Source: Endomychus coccineus
Lineage: Eukaryota > Arthropoda > Insecta > Coleoptera > Endomychidae
Direction of reading: 5' to 3'
Length of the DNA: 64,000 nucleotides
NCBI GenBank assembly: GCA_958510875.1
Contig: OY294069.1
Span: 181,457,112-181,521,111, forward strand
This document shows positions 1 to 11,700 of this stretch, in pieces. Position 1 is the stretch's first letter, and every line of letters starts with the position of its first letter. The notes under the pieces were generated by a model. It made no database searches and had not been told where the DNA came from. It saw only the letters and a list, made by a program, of their open reading frames with translations. Both the position numbers and the translations under genes were made by a program.

Positions 1-49
1 TGCAATCTGTCCTCAATATTTATACAAAATTAATATAAATGAAGATTAA

Positions 50-229
50 TTGTGCACTTGCGGCGCTATTGGTTCACTTACTCATGTAATCCTAGACTGC
101 CCTAATAATGAAGCCCAGAATAATATTTTTTTGAATAAAATTCATTTGAATTCTATCGTCTTTTGTGAACATTCCAATGCACTATTGGAACTATTTGATC
201 ATATCCGAAATATAAACATAGTAGTATAA
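50..229 (+). pseudogene. LINE C-terminal fragment (zinc-knuckle end)
   Basis: An open frame from 50 to the stop at 227-229 reads CTCGAIGSLTHVILDCPNNE and then about 40 more residues. The C-x-C ... H ... C spacing is typical of the C-terminal zinc knuckle after the RNase H domain of non-LTR retrotransposons. An in-frame stop lies just upstream (47-49) and no RT is visible, so this is a truncated relic entering from the left edge. Confidence 0.5.
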
Positions 230-390
230 TAGCTGTCTATTGGTATTATTTGAGGTTAGTTGTTGTTATACTCCCATCATCAATCCTTCCGTGGCCCAGT
301 ATTGGTTGATAGGTTAAATTTGTTCGGTATTATGGTATTTTTATTTCTATCGAAAAATGGCTACATAAACAAGAGGCCAATATATTAAGA

Positions 391-407
391 TACACACACA
401 CACACAC
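391..407. repeat. (AC)n microsatellite
   Basis: About eight AC units in a row. The flanking 230-470 region shows no gene or other structure that I recognise. Confidence 0.9.
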
Positions 408-469
408 GAACCTTACATACTAAAAGATTTTTTGACCAGCAGCATAAAATTACATCTCATTTCCTGGGA

Positions 470-740
470 TGGCATCTTTCGCTATAGAAAAAGTACTTTG
501 CAGTGGTTTTTTGAACATATTCATATACTTTGAACATTAATGTGTTATAATTTGAATCACTCTTTTTTTCTGTACGTTTCGGCAACGTAGGCGTCGCTTT
601 GTGCTTAGTACACTTAGTTTTAGGGACATTTTTTAGATGCGTTTTCTGATGATGGTCGTGAGAGCGATACGTACGTAAAAGTGTATTAGACATATGTTTC
701 AATGTGACCTATTTTCGAAGAATATACGAAAGAGGATATA
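470..740 (+). mobile_element. Degenerate copy of the hammerhead-bearing repeat family
   Basis: This stretch matches the right-hand part of the repeats at 62985-63460 and 35565-36420. It shares the tract around 'tgtgttataattt', the 'cgtttcggcaacgt' tract, the 'gtgcttagtacacttagttt' tract, the ribozyme-like block and the closing 'aatgtgacctatt'. The ribozyme core is damaged here (see 641-682). It lies just beyond the last visible exon of lipase L1. Confidence 0.6.
641..682 (+). ncRNA. Decayed hammerhead ribozyme motif
   Basis: The CTGATGA core (646-652) and GGTC-GTGA stem II start are kept, but the second core segment reads GCGATA instead of CGAAAC. This copy is predicted to be inactive. It belongs to the same family as the intact motif at 62406-62447. 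Confidence 0.45.
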
Positions 741-795
741 GATATCATATCCATATTATTTTTTTCCGTTGGAGAACAGTGTTATTGTTAGATAC

Positions 796-3700
796 CTACT
801 ACTTGCAAACATAACCCCCAGAGCAGCCGGTTCCAGTTCATTGTCAGCACATCCCGGTTGAATTCTTCGTCCCCCATTAACGTAAATATCCAGCGTGCCA
901 ATTGGCGGATAGTAACCATAAAAACCGCCGTCTGTATGAATTGCGTCAACTATTTTGGCATCTTCGCGATATAATCTAGCGGATGGTGTAACGAAGGGGT
1001 TTGTAAAAAACGGTCCGGCTGGGTCAAGACCAGTGATACGACCGATTCTATCATCTGTCCTTTGGATGATTTCTTTAGCTGCAAAACCTGCTATATGGGC
1101 TCCTAGTGAATGGCCTATCATATGTACATGTTTCAGTCGTAGTTTAGAATCAACGATGAAAGTTCCCAATATGATGCCTGAAATAATCATGAATTATCAA
1201 GTTTCTAATATTTATATGGTTATTATGCTTGCAAATCTATCAGTGGAAACCAGTCATTTCAGTCGAAAACCATAGATATAAATTGACAGGTTTCGAGCCT
1301 AACAATGAAGGAGTAACCAGCCTGAGCTTGTCTAGTCATCCTACGTGGAATTGCTCTTGGTGCAACCATAGTAATAGCTGAAGAAAAAGAAGAGATCATT
1401 CACCTTCCTACGTTGTTCTAGATTGGGCAATGAATCATGAGACTGTACGAATGCCTCTCCTCTGAAAAGAATCTCAGAGCTTTGTGGAATAGGGATCATA
1501 TATTCATATACTTAATCAACACTATTTCCATAAATGCATAGTATACCTCATTTTTATTATTAATCACCGTAGCAAAAATGTGCTACATCAACATAGCAGT
1601 GGCGGCTCCTCGAAGGAGGCTAAGGAGGCTCAGCCTCTTCAGCAATTTATCATTTATCTTAATGATCATTCTTCATTTTATTTCCTGTTTCTCTGATAAT
1701 TTTTAAAATTTTACAATTAATTCCCCGTTCTCAGTAGTTATTTTTAATCTGGCAACAGTGGCCTGAGGCTAGACTCTCTATATAACTCAAACGCTGAGCA
1801 TGTGTTGTTCAACGCAGTTGCCGTTTTTCCGACCAGTCCGATCGCCAAATAGGCTAAATCAGCGAAAATGGCAACACCCTCTGGAGGCTAGCCTGCGGCA
1901 GCCGCTCGCAATCTATGAAATACGACACGTGCGTTCTGTCGACTGCTGAGTAGGTCAGTCAGTGCCTGTTTATGTGTTATCACGCCACGTGAAGAAAGGT
2001 TAGATTGTTGTCTGTTGTAAATTTAAAATGAGTGTTAGTGTGTTAGTGAGTTAGTTGCTGCCTTTTAGAAAATCCATTTAGTGGATTAACATATGATAAA
2101 AGTGTTTTTTGAGTTATTAACAAAGAGTTCTTCGATTATTTATTAAACGTTAAAATGAGTAGTGATTTAGTTGCTAAAAAGATTAGTGATGACAGGTATG
2201 TTCCAAAATCGATCATTTGATACTGATAATTGTAAAAAATATTTATTGTTAACGGGATCTGAGGTACACAATAAATTATATTGCTGGTATTGCTTGCTAT
2301 TTACATCTGATACAACTTCATGTTGGGGGCACTCGGGTTATGATGATTTGAAAAATTTAGCTCGTGGTATAGACAGACATGAAAAATCGCAGGAACATAT
2401 TACATCAAGTATTAAGTTTAAATTAACTGGTAAACAGAATATTGGTAGAGGAGGAAAACATATAATTGGGTAGACAAGAAACTACATTAAAAACACTTTT
2501 TTTACTAAATTTTAGATACTATTAAAGGTCAAATTGAGATTCGATTTTCCGATTCACATGAATTGAAGTTTTTTGTATAACTTAGTTCTAAAATATAAAT
2601 TTTTTGATAGAATAGCACTGCACAATGAATTATGCGTTATATACTCGGATAAAGATATTTTAGGCCAGTACGACATTCACACCGATATGATAAAATATAT
2701 GATAGACAATGATATGCAACAAGTTTTACCTCAGTTTCATAAACTACTTTGTTTGACAGTCACCATTTCTGTCACGTCGGCATCGGTGGAGAGATCATTT
2801 TCTACTCTCAAACGAATTAAAACTTACATGCCAAATACAATGGGCCAAAATCGTTTATACAATGTTAGTTTAATATCTATTGAAAAAGATTTAGTAAAAC
2901 ACTTAAAACAAAATGATACATTTTTTGATAATATTATTGATCATTTTTCGCAAACTAAAGACCGTAGAATTCCGTTAATATATAAAAAAAGTTAATAAAA
3001 GTAATTAAAAAAAAACAAAATACGAAAAATTCCAAAAAAAAGAAAAAATATTAAAAATCCAAAAAAAGACAAAATTGAACAAAAAAATTTTTTGCCAAGA
3101 GAAACTCTATACCTCCACGTTGGTTCTTGCTGGGTAACAATTAATTTTGTCACTGAAGTAGCTGGTACGGTCGCTGTGCAAAGGTTAAAAGGCTGTGAAT
3201 AGAGCATATTTTTACAAAAACGTTTTATGTCCAGCCTCCTCTCTCAAAAATTCACGAGCCGCCACTGCAACATAGTGAACTTGAACGACTAGAACGAAGG
3301 CAGGTATGTTATATATCCTTATTGTGTGATATGTGTAATATGCTGACAAACACAAGGTCACCCACAGATTCTTATGATTGTATAATATAATCCAATATCG
3401 GAAATTCGTCATGTACTGGGAAATCCTTGCTTCTATGAAATATCTGGGACAACCTACCTAAAGGGTTCTAATATACTTAGTGGACAGTTAATATGCAGTT
3501 CATAAATAGTTCATATGCAGTAATAATATAGATAGATGATATATCACAGTGCGATGTAGTAGCTATTACAATTCTCAAAGCGTTCAGAGCTTTCTACATG
3601 TTATTTATAACGTCGAAATGAAAGAGTATGCAAAAAATCCCTGCACCAGTATTTATTTCAAAGTTCAGTACTAATGCGACTAAGCAAGTTTCAATAGTAG

Positions 3701-4569
3701 AGCTGTCAAATTCGATGTATGCTTATTGGTTCCTTGTGGAGGAACCGTTGACTTACCCCAATTGTGTCAAGGAACCGCCTTGACTGTACCAGCTTACCTA
3801 TTAATTTCGTATTTTGTGCAGTCGAAATGTAAAACGTTCTAGCTACTCTTCTCCAATCGACCTGTACAACATTAACATCCTCGTATTTCAAAAACTCTTG
3901 TGTCAGGTTCATGTACCAACTAACGTCATGGGATTCCATGTAACCGTGTATAATAAATTTTGTCGGCTTGCTAGAATCAATCTCTTCCGAATGTAGATTC
4001 AGTCTTGTTCCCTCAAGTGGATTTTCTCTAGTATACAGATACAAACTGACATCTGATTCAAGAACGTCATTAGGTCGAAACTGGATGATATTCTGCGCCA
4101 AGTCCACGAACCCTTCCAAATCGAGATCTTTTAGATCTTCTGTCGCCTGCAAAGCTTTGAAAATCAAACAGTTAATCCTACTTCGCGGAATTGAATTAAA
4201 CTTGATAATAACATGAAACTAGGAGCTGTATTCATAACTATATGAACGGTTCTTCATTCTGCATCGGATAGATGAAATTTTCAAACTTCTTTTTACCCAT
4301 GAATGCTCTTTAGTTTGGGAATTTAGTTATATAAGCAATACCTTTCTGAATGTGAACAAGACTGTTGTTTTTTTTCTGAGAATGATGAACAATATTACTT
4401 ACTTATTGAAGTAATAATTAGTGATGAGTGATAATATCCATCTTCCTCATCAAACATAATATAAGGCAGATACCCAATGAGAAAGGCAAAACTATAGATT
4501 TTCAAAGAAAACAAATATATTTGACTTACCAGAAATCATGAGAACTAGACCTGCTAAAACAAATTTCAT
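796..4569 (-). CDS. Lipase L1: pancreatic-lipase/PLA1-family gene, 3' end not seen
   Basis: Likely a secreted lipid esterase of the pancreatic-lipase family. Exons on the minus strand are 4569-4530 (signal peptide MKFVLAGLVLMIS), 4154-3798 and 1177 to about 796. Introns are GT-AG and the joins are phase 1 and phase 1. The nucleophile is Ser156 in MIGHSLGAH and the acid is Asp184 in GLDPAGP. The conserved DAIHTDGG and QPGC follow. The catalytic-His exon (C-S-H-x-R) is not visible in 1-795, so it lies beyond the left edge or has been lost. The donor after QPGC is uncertain; I favour AG|GTATCT ending at 796. Unlike L2-L6, this gene has no intron before GLDP, so it is a separate branch. The intron between exons 2 and 3 (2.6 kb) carries a hAT element. 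An AT-rich TATA-like stretch lies at 4595-4604. Confidence 0.8.
1597..3267 (+). mobile_element. hAT transposon, internally deleted, inside intron 2 of L1
   Basis: The element begins CAGTGGCGGCTC (1597) and ends GAGCCGCCACTG (3267), a perfect 12-bp terminal inverted repeat. It is flanked by identical 8-bp target duplications CAACATAG (1589-1596 and 3268-3275), the hAT signature. It keeps only the two ends of a transposase gene (2171-2473 and 2573-2995), so it is probably non-autonomous. The perfect duplication implies a fairly young insertion. Confidence 0.92.
2171..2995 (+). pseudogene. hAT transposase remnant (ZMYM1/TTF-type N-part plus dimerisation domain)
   Basis: The first piece (2171-2473) carries Y-C-W-Y-C-L-L-F followed by a histidine-containing H-E-K-S-Q-E-H stretch, like the TTF-type zinc finger of ZMYM1-like hAT transposases. 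The second piece (2573-2995) carries SVTSASVERSFSTLKRIKTY, the hAT C-terminal dimerisation motif. The DDE core between them is missing, stops interrupt the reading and the start is frameshifted. It cannot make a working transposase. Confidence 0.8.
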
Positions 4570-5189
4570 TGTACTATTTTATTCGACAACAGTCATATAT
4601 TTATTTCATGTTGCATTCGTTTCTGGAGAATGCATACGACCTCAATTATGTAAAATTGCTAATTAAACGCTGGTACACATTTTATTATGTTATTTGAAGA
4701 ACGTACATGTCAAGGTACAGGGTTCACACATCTCATTATAACTAATTGAATCGATCAGAGTGCATTACGTCAATAAAAGATCACGAGCAATCACATCGTA
4801 GTAGTTTGATTCTCATTGAAAAATTCATAAACAAGATTGCCAAGGATACAATTTGCAGAATTTCTATTTATCTATCCTAACATAGAGACCGCGTTTTCTA
4901 GATGAATCCACAACCTTATGAGTAAAGTGCATATATTTGCATATTTTGCATATTTTTACAAATTTCATAAGAAATTGCATATTTCGGCAAAAATAAAATT
5001 TGGGTGGATATTTTTATGTTTTTCGTTTTATCAAAAGATTAAGTGCGACACTTGCAGATAATTGAAATAATTTAAAAGGTGGGTAGGTTTTATTATTATA
5101 TGGTTTATGGCCCCATTTTATTATTATATGGTTTATTGCCGGCATTTATTGGATGTTTAGGAATTTCCAAGTAATCAGCTTGCCTAATT

Positions 5190-5435
5190 CACCGAACAGA
5201 AACAAGACAAGAAGGTTCACTTGAAGCTCCACCCTCAATGTTGTCTGTTTCGCTGGCACACTTAAATAATCCCTGGTGGTGCCAAGTCGCGTTCGGTGGT
5301 AGTAAGTATTGTCACCGAACAGAAACTTCTGTTCGGTGCGCAGGGGTCTAGTTGGAATGCGGCGGCTTGCTTTTATAGTTCGGACTTCAAAGTACCGACG
5401 CCAAGTGAACCTTCTTGTCTTGTTTCTTTTCGGTG
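5190..5435. repeat. Nested palindromes inside the hAT element
   Basis: A 33-bp inverted repeat has arms at 5190-5222 and 5403-5435 with one mismatch. Between them sits a near-perfect short palindrome at 5313-5338 (12-bp arms CACCGAACAGAA / TTCTGTTCGGTG). The ACCGAAC word recurs in both. This may be a small element nested in the hAT, or a regulatory hairpin upstream of its transposase. I cannot tell which. Confidence 0.6.
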
Positions 5436-5553
5436 CCTGATTGGAGAGCAAATGTGGTCTCTTCTTTTGAATTCATATTGTATAGTTAAGTTTGTCGATA
5501 GATTCCAGTGTGAAAAGAGTGATTTCGAAAATATTTATTTCAAACGCCTAAAA

Positions 5554-6978
5554 TGCCGAAAGTCTCTTGGAGTTTAGTGGGGATAAAGTGTTTTGCAAAG
5601 TTTGTGCCACAATCATTGTTTGTGAAAAGAAGTTCCAAATTGATCAACACTTGAAAACAGCTATGCATGAAGCTAAGTTGCAGAAAAATATATCTGTGCC
5701 TGTTCAGCAGTGTGTTCAAACCGCATTTCAAAATGTCAAACCAAAGAGTGAGAAGGAGACTTATGCAAAGCTTTAGTCGCAGCAAATATACCTTTGAAGA
5801 AACTACAAAATAGACAATTCAGAGATTTTTTGCAAAAATATTGTAATCAAAACATCCCTGACGAATCCACACTTAAAAAGAAGTATGTGCAAACAGTATA
5901 CGAAACCGTGATGGAAGAAATTAAAGTTTCACTGGCGATGAACATTTTTATATTATTGTTGATGAAAGCACAGACTCATGTGGTCGATATATCGCACATG
6001 TCATTATTAGAGGGCTTCAAGAAAATGAGCCAGGGAAGCCATATTTAATATCTTCTAAACAGTTAGACAAAACAAATAATGTGACCGTAACTCGATTTAT
6101 TCAGCAGTCTCTATCAAATTTTTTTTACCAAATCCAGTTCCAGTAAGAAGTTTTTAGTGTTTTTGTCTGACGCAGCGCCGTATATGGTTAAAGTAGGCCA
6201 AAACTTAAAAATATTTTATCCCAATATGGTACATGTCACTTACCTTTTAAACGGGGTAAACAGAGTTGCAGAAACTATTAGAACAGCATATTTCTTGGTG
6301 AACAAATTAATTTCAAATGTAAAGAAAGTGTTTTTGAAGGCACCTCTAAGAGTGCAGATCTATAGAGAGAAATTGCCAGGAGTTAGTTTACCTCCAGAGC
6401 CCGTAATTACCCGATGGGGAACATGGATTAAGGCCGCGATATTCTACGCAAACCATTTTGAAGCCATTAAAGACATAGTTTTAGATTTAGAAGAGAATTC
6501 ACAGTGTGTAGTGCAAAGTCAAGCAGTATTCAAAAATGTAAATTTAGCTAAGGAACTTGTTTTTATTGAGGTTAATTTTAGTTTTATACCAGATATAATA
6601 ACTTCGTTAGAAAGTAGGAATATGAGTTTAAGATAATCAATTAATATTGTTGAAACTGTTTCCGACAAATGCAAAAAAGTTCCCGGTGATGTAGGAAATC
6701 AAGTAAGAAGTAAACTCGAAGTTATTGTGGGAAAGAATGAAGGCTTTAAGTATTTAATGGAAGTCAAAAATATTTTTGATACTAAACCATCCTACGAAGT
6801 AATACCTTGGCCTTATAACTTACTACCCAAATTAAAATATAGTCAGATCACATCGGTAGATGTTGGGAGATCTTTTTCTTTGTACAAACATATCTTTACA
6901 GACAGAAGGCAAACACTTTTATTGGAAAATTTTGAAAAATATATCGTTATAAATGAATTTTATACTATTTCAGGTTAA
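5554..6978 (+). pseudogene. hAT transposase, BED-like/CGGBP1-like, frameshifted
   Basis: Several frames together resemble a hAT transposase of the CGGBP1-like/BED type. The N-part has V-F-C-K-V-C ... H-L-K-T-A-M-H, a zinc-finger-like C-x2-C-x(n)-H-x4-H (5567-5776). The middle reads FLSDAAPYMVKVGQNLKIFY and VITRWGTWIKAA, and the C-part is at 6727-6978. Frameshifts and stops separate the blocks (near 5775, 6045 and 6635), so it is dead. The homology call is from pattern memory only. Confidence 0.65.
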
Positions 6979-7204
6979 AAATATTACCTATTATATTTTT
7001 CTTTTAATTTTACTTAAAATAAATAATTTTTGTAAGAGTCGGCGTTTCTTTATTTCCATTTTTCCATGCTATATTCAAGGCATATAATTGCATATTCTGA
7101 CAAATAAATGCATATTGTTGCATATTTCAAAGAAAAACTATGCATATATATGCGCATATTTTAACTGAATTGACGTGCATATATTCCGCCCTTTACTTAT
7201 GAGA

Positions 7205-7555
7205 TACAGGAACCTCTTGAAATTTTCGCATTTTACCAAATTTTATAAGGGGTAGGTATGGTAAAAAAGTGGAATTGGTCGATCTCATCGATTCCGATAT
7301 AACGCCGTCATAATACACTCTCATGGAGGAGAAATTCGATTCTACCATCGGTTTTTACCTCATAGGCTCAGGCAACATGTCGCAACGTTCCGAAACCCGG
7401 AATTTCGGCCACCCTCAATCAAATACACTATAAAGCCTTTTTCAGCATGATCAATCCAACCTAAATTTGTATCTACAACCTTCTGAATCCCATCAGTTAC
7501 AAGAACTTCTTGAAATTTTTGCATTTCATCAAATTTTATAAAGTGTAGACATGCG
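7205..7555. repeat. Dispersed repeat, copy 1 (with terminal direct repeat)
   Basis: About 290 bp here closely match 21650-21945, including 'gatataacgccgtcataata'. In this copy a tract of about 55 bp beginning 'aacctcttgaaatttt' recurs at the other end (7498-7552), so the unit looks like 1.2 copies of a tandem. Short tracts around 'ttttggttgacctc' also recur near 53860 and 55440. No coding capacity is seen. Confidence 0.6.
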
Positions 7556-7836
7556 CGTATCTCCCCCCACTAGGCCCAACCTTCTAAACAATCGATTTCA
7601 TTTCACTCTTCTACCTTGTGAAATAATACTTAAAACAGTTCCTAACTGTATACAGAGGTTCATCTGACTGTGTCTTGCTGAGGTACATTCGTCGGAAACG
7701 ATTCAGTTGATGTATCTCACAAGAGGGGGAAATCATTCCATATATTCAAGTTTCCAATTAAAAGGTGGCATATTAAATTAGACAAAAAAAAAGATAATCA
7801 TAAATGAAGAAATCGTATGTGGACGGAACTGTCAGC

Positions 7837-8065
7837 TTACTCTGATGATGGCTACTTGGTAGCCGAAAAGTCCTCAGTAGTCTAACAGGATTTTTAGCGG
7901 ATAAGGGTGATTATTCCTTGTTTGTAGTGGATTATAGTCACCCTGAGAATTCCACAAACGTTTGTCAAGGATATTATATCCTTTCAGAGGTAACAGGCAC
8001 ATTTTGATTCATAATTTAGTTTACTCTGATGATGGCCACTTGCTAATCGGAAAGTCCTCATTACT
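7837..8065 (+). repeat. 184-bp tandem pair, each unit with a hammerhead-like motif
   Basis: Two head-to-tail units start around 7837 and 8021. Each opens TTACT-CTGATGA-T-GG and continues with a GAAA segment, 'gtcctca' and 'aagggtgattatt'. In unit 1, stem I (TTACT 837-841 with AGTAG 876-880 of 7.8 kb) and stem II (GGCTAC/GTAGCC) pair well, but stem III is poor. Unit 2 has lost stem II pairing. A third, reverse copy is at 40475-40525. Tandem hammerhead units are known in Penelope-like elements and retrozymes; assignment here is inference. Confidence 0.5.
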
Positions 8066-8139
8066 TTAATAGTATTTTTAATGGCTAAGGGTGATTATTT
8101 CCTATCAATAGTTATTAGGATCATTACTTTTCTCGAATC

Positions 8140-8700
8140 TAGTGGGGGACAGGAATATTTCTCAAATCACAGTTAAACAAATTATTATTGATTTTTGATA
8201 TTATCATTTTTTTGAAGAAATTCCGGCTTGGATATGAATCGAATTAAAAAATAGGAACAAATACTGTCACATCTCCAATGATACCTATTCTCGTAACTTT
8301 TAAGTACAATGTTTTTTAACCTCACAATGTCCGCCTGACTGTTGCGGGCTCTTATTGAACTAAAGTGGAATTTTAACCGAAATTGAAACTGAAATAGGAG
8401 CCGGAATAAGAAGCGGAATGGGATTCGAAACCGTACCTCTTATCCGGGTTAGACCGGACATGGATTACATAATGATGGAAATCTGGGACAAAACCTGTTC
8501 GAACCGGTTCTGAAAAAGTTCGAATCCCAGAGATCCTTCTGAAACTACAAAACTCTATTTAGTTGGATGTAACGATGCAATCATTGAGAATGAACAATTA
8601 AGTTCAAAATTGCAATCAATTACTTTGATAAACGTAAAAACATTCAACAAAGAAAATGTATTTTCATTTATTCATTAATTTATAATTTATCGGTTTGATA
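8140..8700. other. Intergenic, nothing recognised
   Basis: AT-rich DNA between the tandem ribozyme-like units and the 3' end of L2. It contains no open frame of note. The L2 poly(A) signal (AATAAA on the minus strand) is at 8667-8672. Confidence 0.6.
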
Positions 8701-8723
8701 TCTCGAATATCTACCAACAATTT

Positions 8724-11700
8724 CTAAGCATGAAGGCCTTCCAATCCCAAAGAGTAAGGTGACTCTGCGCCCGTTCTTAGATAGTAAGTTCCCGTAGCTG
8801 TGGTTGGTGTTGGATCCCCCATCTTGACAGGAGCCGCTTGCTTATCACATTCTCCCTTGAGAAAGGTATCGTAGGAATCACAGGAGAGTGCGTAGAAAGG
8901 CGAATCCGGATACTGAAGACTTTCTATGAAGTATTCCCAACTTCTTTTGTGCGCGCAATAGTGCTTTATAACCTGTGTACAAAAAATATCGATTCAGCAA
9001 CACTAAATCGCTTATTATATCCTGATACTTAAACGAACTTTCGATTCGTCTAAGTATCGTAACAAAGATCAGGTCATTTTTATGTTTTTACGGAGGACCT
9101 AATTGAACGAAAGCGTTACGCGAGAACCGTTACGTGGATCCGTAACAGGTCTGATTGGCGAGAGCACCAATAGGCTCTTCCTTCTCTTATACCAGCGCCG
9201 AGCGAGCGCGGAAACAACCAAGCGTAGAGGAGTGTATACGTGAATGTGGTCAAATTCATATAAGACAGTCTACTGGGGATCGCGGACCTTGTTCAAAATT
9301 GTCAATTCATTCTTTTTCATTTGTTGGAAAGAAAGAACATTAAACATGTCCTATGTTATTCGTTTGTATTTAATAAAACCTACTTTTTTTCCAGTAGGTA
9401 GGAATATCTTACAGAATAAGAACGTATCGACCACATCAAGGCAGTGGTGGATAAAAAATCGATGGTGGAAGCCGTTACTTTGTGATAATTTATCATATTG
9501 ATATAATATAACATTACTTTGTTTTGGCTTGGGTTTCGCTGGAAGCTGGCCAATCCTCCGGCTTCAAATACCAGACGTCCTCAATCCCCAAAGGACGGAC
9601 TGGGAGAACGAGGCATCCTGGGCTTTCGTCAGGGACAGTCATGTTGGTCACAGGTGGATCTAACACTGGTCGATTTAACGGAACCGGAGCCTATCCTTGC
9701 ACACCCAGAAAAGAGCTTTCAGTTCCACCAGGTGCTTATGTAAGCCTTTCCCAGGCTGAGGCTTGTGCAATTCGGCCCTATGCCCTGGAAAACCTAGTAC
9801 CAAGCTACGGAAGTAGGCGGCTATATATCTGCACTGACAGCCGAGCTGCCTCGGGCACACTTCGCACTCATAGAGTAACTTCTAGGCTTGTTTTGGATTG
9901 TAGGGAAACCCTGACTGAATTAGCCAGAAGCTACAAACTTCAGCTAGTAAAGGAGACGAAGTGGCCGTTGAATAAGGCCGAGCGAGGTTCCCTAGATACT
10001 CCTAGCCCCTATCAAGCGATCGGAATCTTCTCTGTTCTTGCGGTAAAGGCTACATTGGTGAAACAGTTGACGCAGGATATTACCTTCCCAACATTTGGAT
10101 ACCTATCGAAAATTCTTTTTCGTACTTAATCACATAACGACAGTGTTAGGTGCCAGAACGGAGTTAACCAAAGAAATAAAGGCAATCAACTGTGTAGCGT
10201 GAAGGTTTCTTACAATACAGCTACAGAAACCAGGAGGATCAGTTTCAGTTCAAGCGCCAAGCCTGCTCTGTAGATGCCCCCTGTGATGGTTGGCAAAACG
10301 TTGGCATTAAGTCGTGCTATTGTGACGCGGAATCCATCCGGAAACCAAGAATGTTTGTATCATATTTGGCTACAGCATCAATCTAATCTTCTAAGATATC
10401 ATAGAATGAGTTTCAGCGATTATCTAAAATTTCATAAAGAGAAAAATCATGACAAATTGACCTGTTCGATAAAACGATAGTATAACACAATTATAGGCAT
10501 GCATTTTTTTATTCTGGAGCTATTTCAAACCCTGAAAAACGATTTAGCAATATAACAAATTCTCGAACCCTAAATTCAGATCGGGCCTTAGCTTATAACC
10601 AGAATAAAATTATGTTTTTGAAGAATAATGTATCCCAAAACGAAATTAGTAGTCAATAATTGAAGAATTACTTATCAGAAAATAATCCAATCAATAAAGG
10701 TAGTATAGGTCTCTCTAGATCTACATTCTTAGGTACGTCTACTCGCGGGTAGATGGCATTAGCTGTACATTACCTCTATAGTACTTCTGTTACGGGTGAT
10801 ATACTTCGGCAGAGATTTCAATCGCTTTACCCGTTCCGTTGAAACAATCGAGAAAGCGAAGTAGCTATCCGGAACAATTCAGCTTTGGCATCGCCAATGA
10901 AAACTAGAGAGGCCTATACTACATTTGTATACTAGTAGCAGAATATCGTTCATACTACATCATTCTATAATTCCTTGAACAAACACAATGAACATGTTTA
11001 CTTGATGGTTTATTCTGGATAGTATTGAATATTACCGAAATACCACTACAACCAGGTTGATCCAATGTCCCACCATTTGGGTAGAAATCGGCATGTCCCA
11101 GGGGCTCTGAAAGTCCAAGTTCGCCAGCACATGTGTGAATAACATCAACAAACTCAGCACTTTCTCTGGAAATCTTCTGAGCTGATCTGGGATCGTATAA
11201 TGGCTTAGCTGGATCTAAACCTATGACACAAGTTCACATCTATAGTTGTGAATCAAACTCAGAAAGTTTTCATTTTACCAGTAACTCTACCAATCTTCGG
11301 TATACGAAATCCTTGTCCTGCAATTCCGACCAAATGGGCTCCGAGACTGTGGCCTACTAAATGAACATCAGCAGGACGGACTCCCGCTATTGTAAATAGA
11401 CCATCTAGGAATTTGATCAAGATCCTAGCTATATCAGGCACTTCGCTACTAGATATCTGATATGAAAGGAGGTCCGCTTCTGCACTCCAGTCTAGGATGA
11501 AGACATTGGCATCGTAAGCCTGCAAAAAACCGTCCTTGATTCCTAGACAAGTTTGCTCTTTACCACTCGACATCCAGCCATGAGTAACAATCTTTGTGGG
11601 TTTGGCACTATCGAAACTGGTATTGGTCAAATCCTCCGCTTGTTCAACTTTCACACCATCTGTTTGCTCCCTGAAACAAATTATCAGTATTTAGCCAAAC

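Larger units (their letters stand above)
4923..7195 (+). mobile_element. hAT transposon between L1 and L2
   Basis: A 2.27-kb element begins TAAAGTGCATAT and ends, read inward, TAAAGGGCGGAATAT. It is flanked by perfect 8-bp duplications CTTATGAG (4915-4922 and 7196-7203). Subterminal regions are rich in repeated 'tgcatat' motifs on both sides, possible transposase binding sites. It carries the broken transposase at 5554-6978 and an internal palindrome region (5190-5435). It sits about 350 bp upstream of the L1 start codon. Confidence 0.9.

Noticed and set aside
3814..4216. Plus-strand frames opposite L1 exon 2
   Set aside because: They are antisense shadows of the lipase exon with no recognisable content.
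9524..10129. 201-codon open frame as a host gene
   Set aside because: Its recognisable core is the RNase H domain of a LINE, it has no splice context, and flanking sequence is repeated elsewhere in the window.
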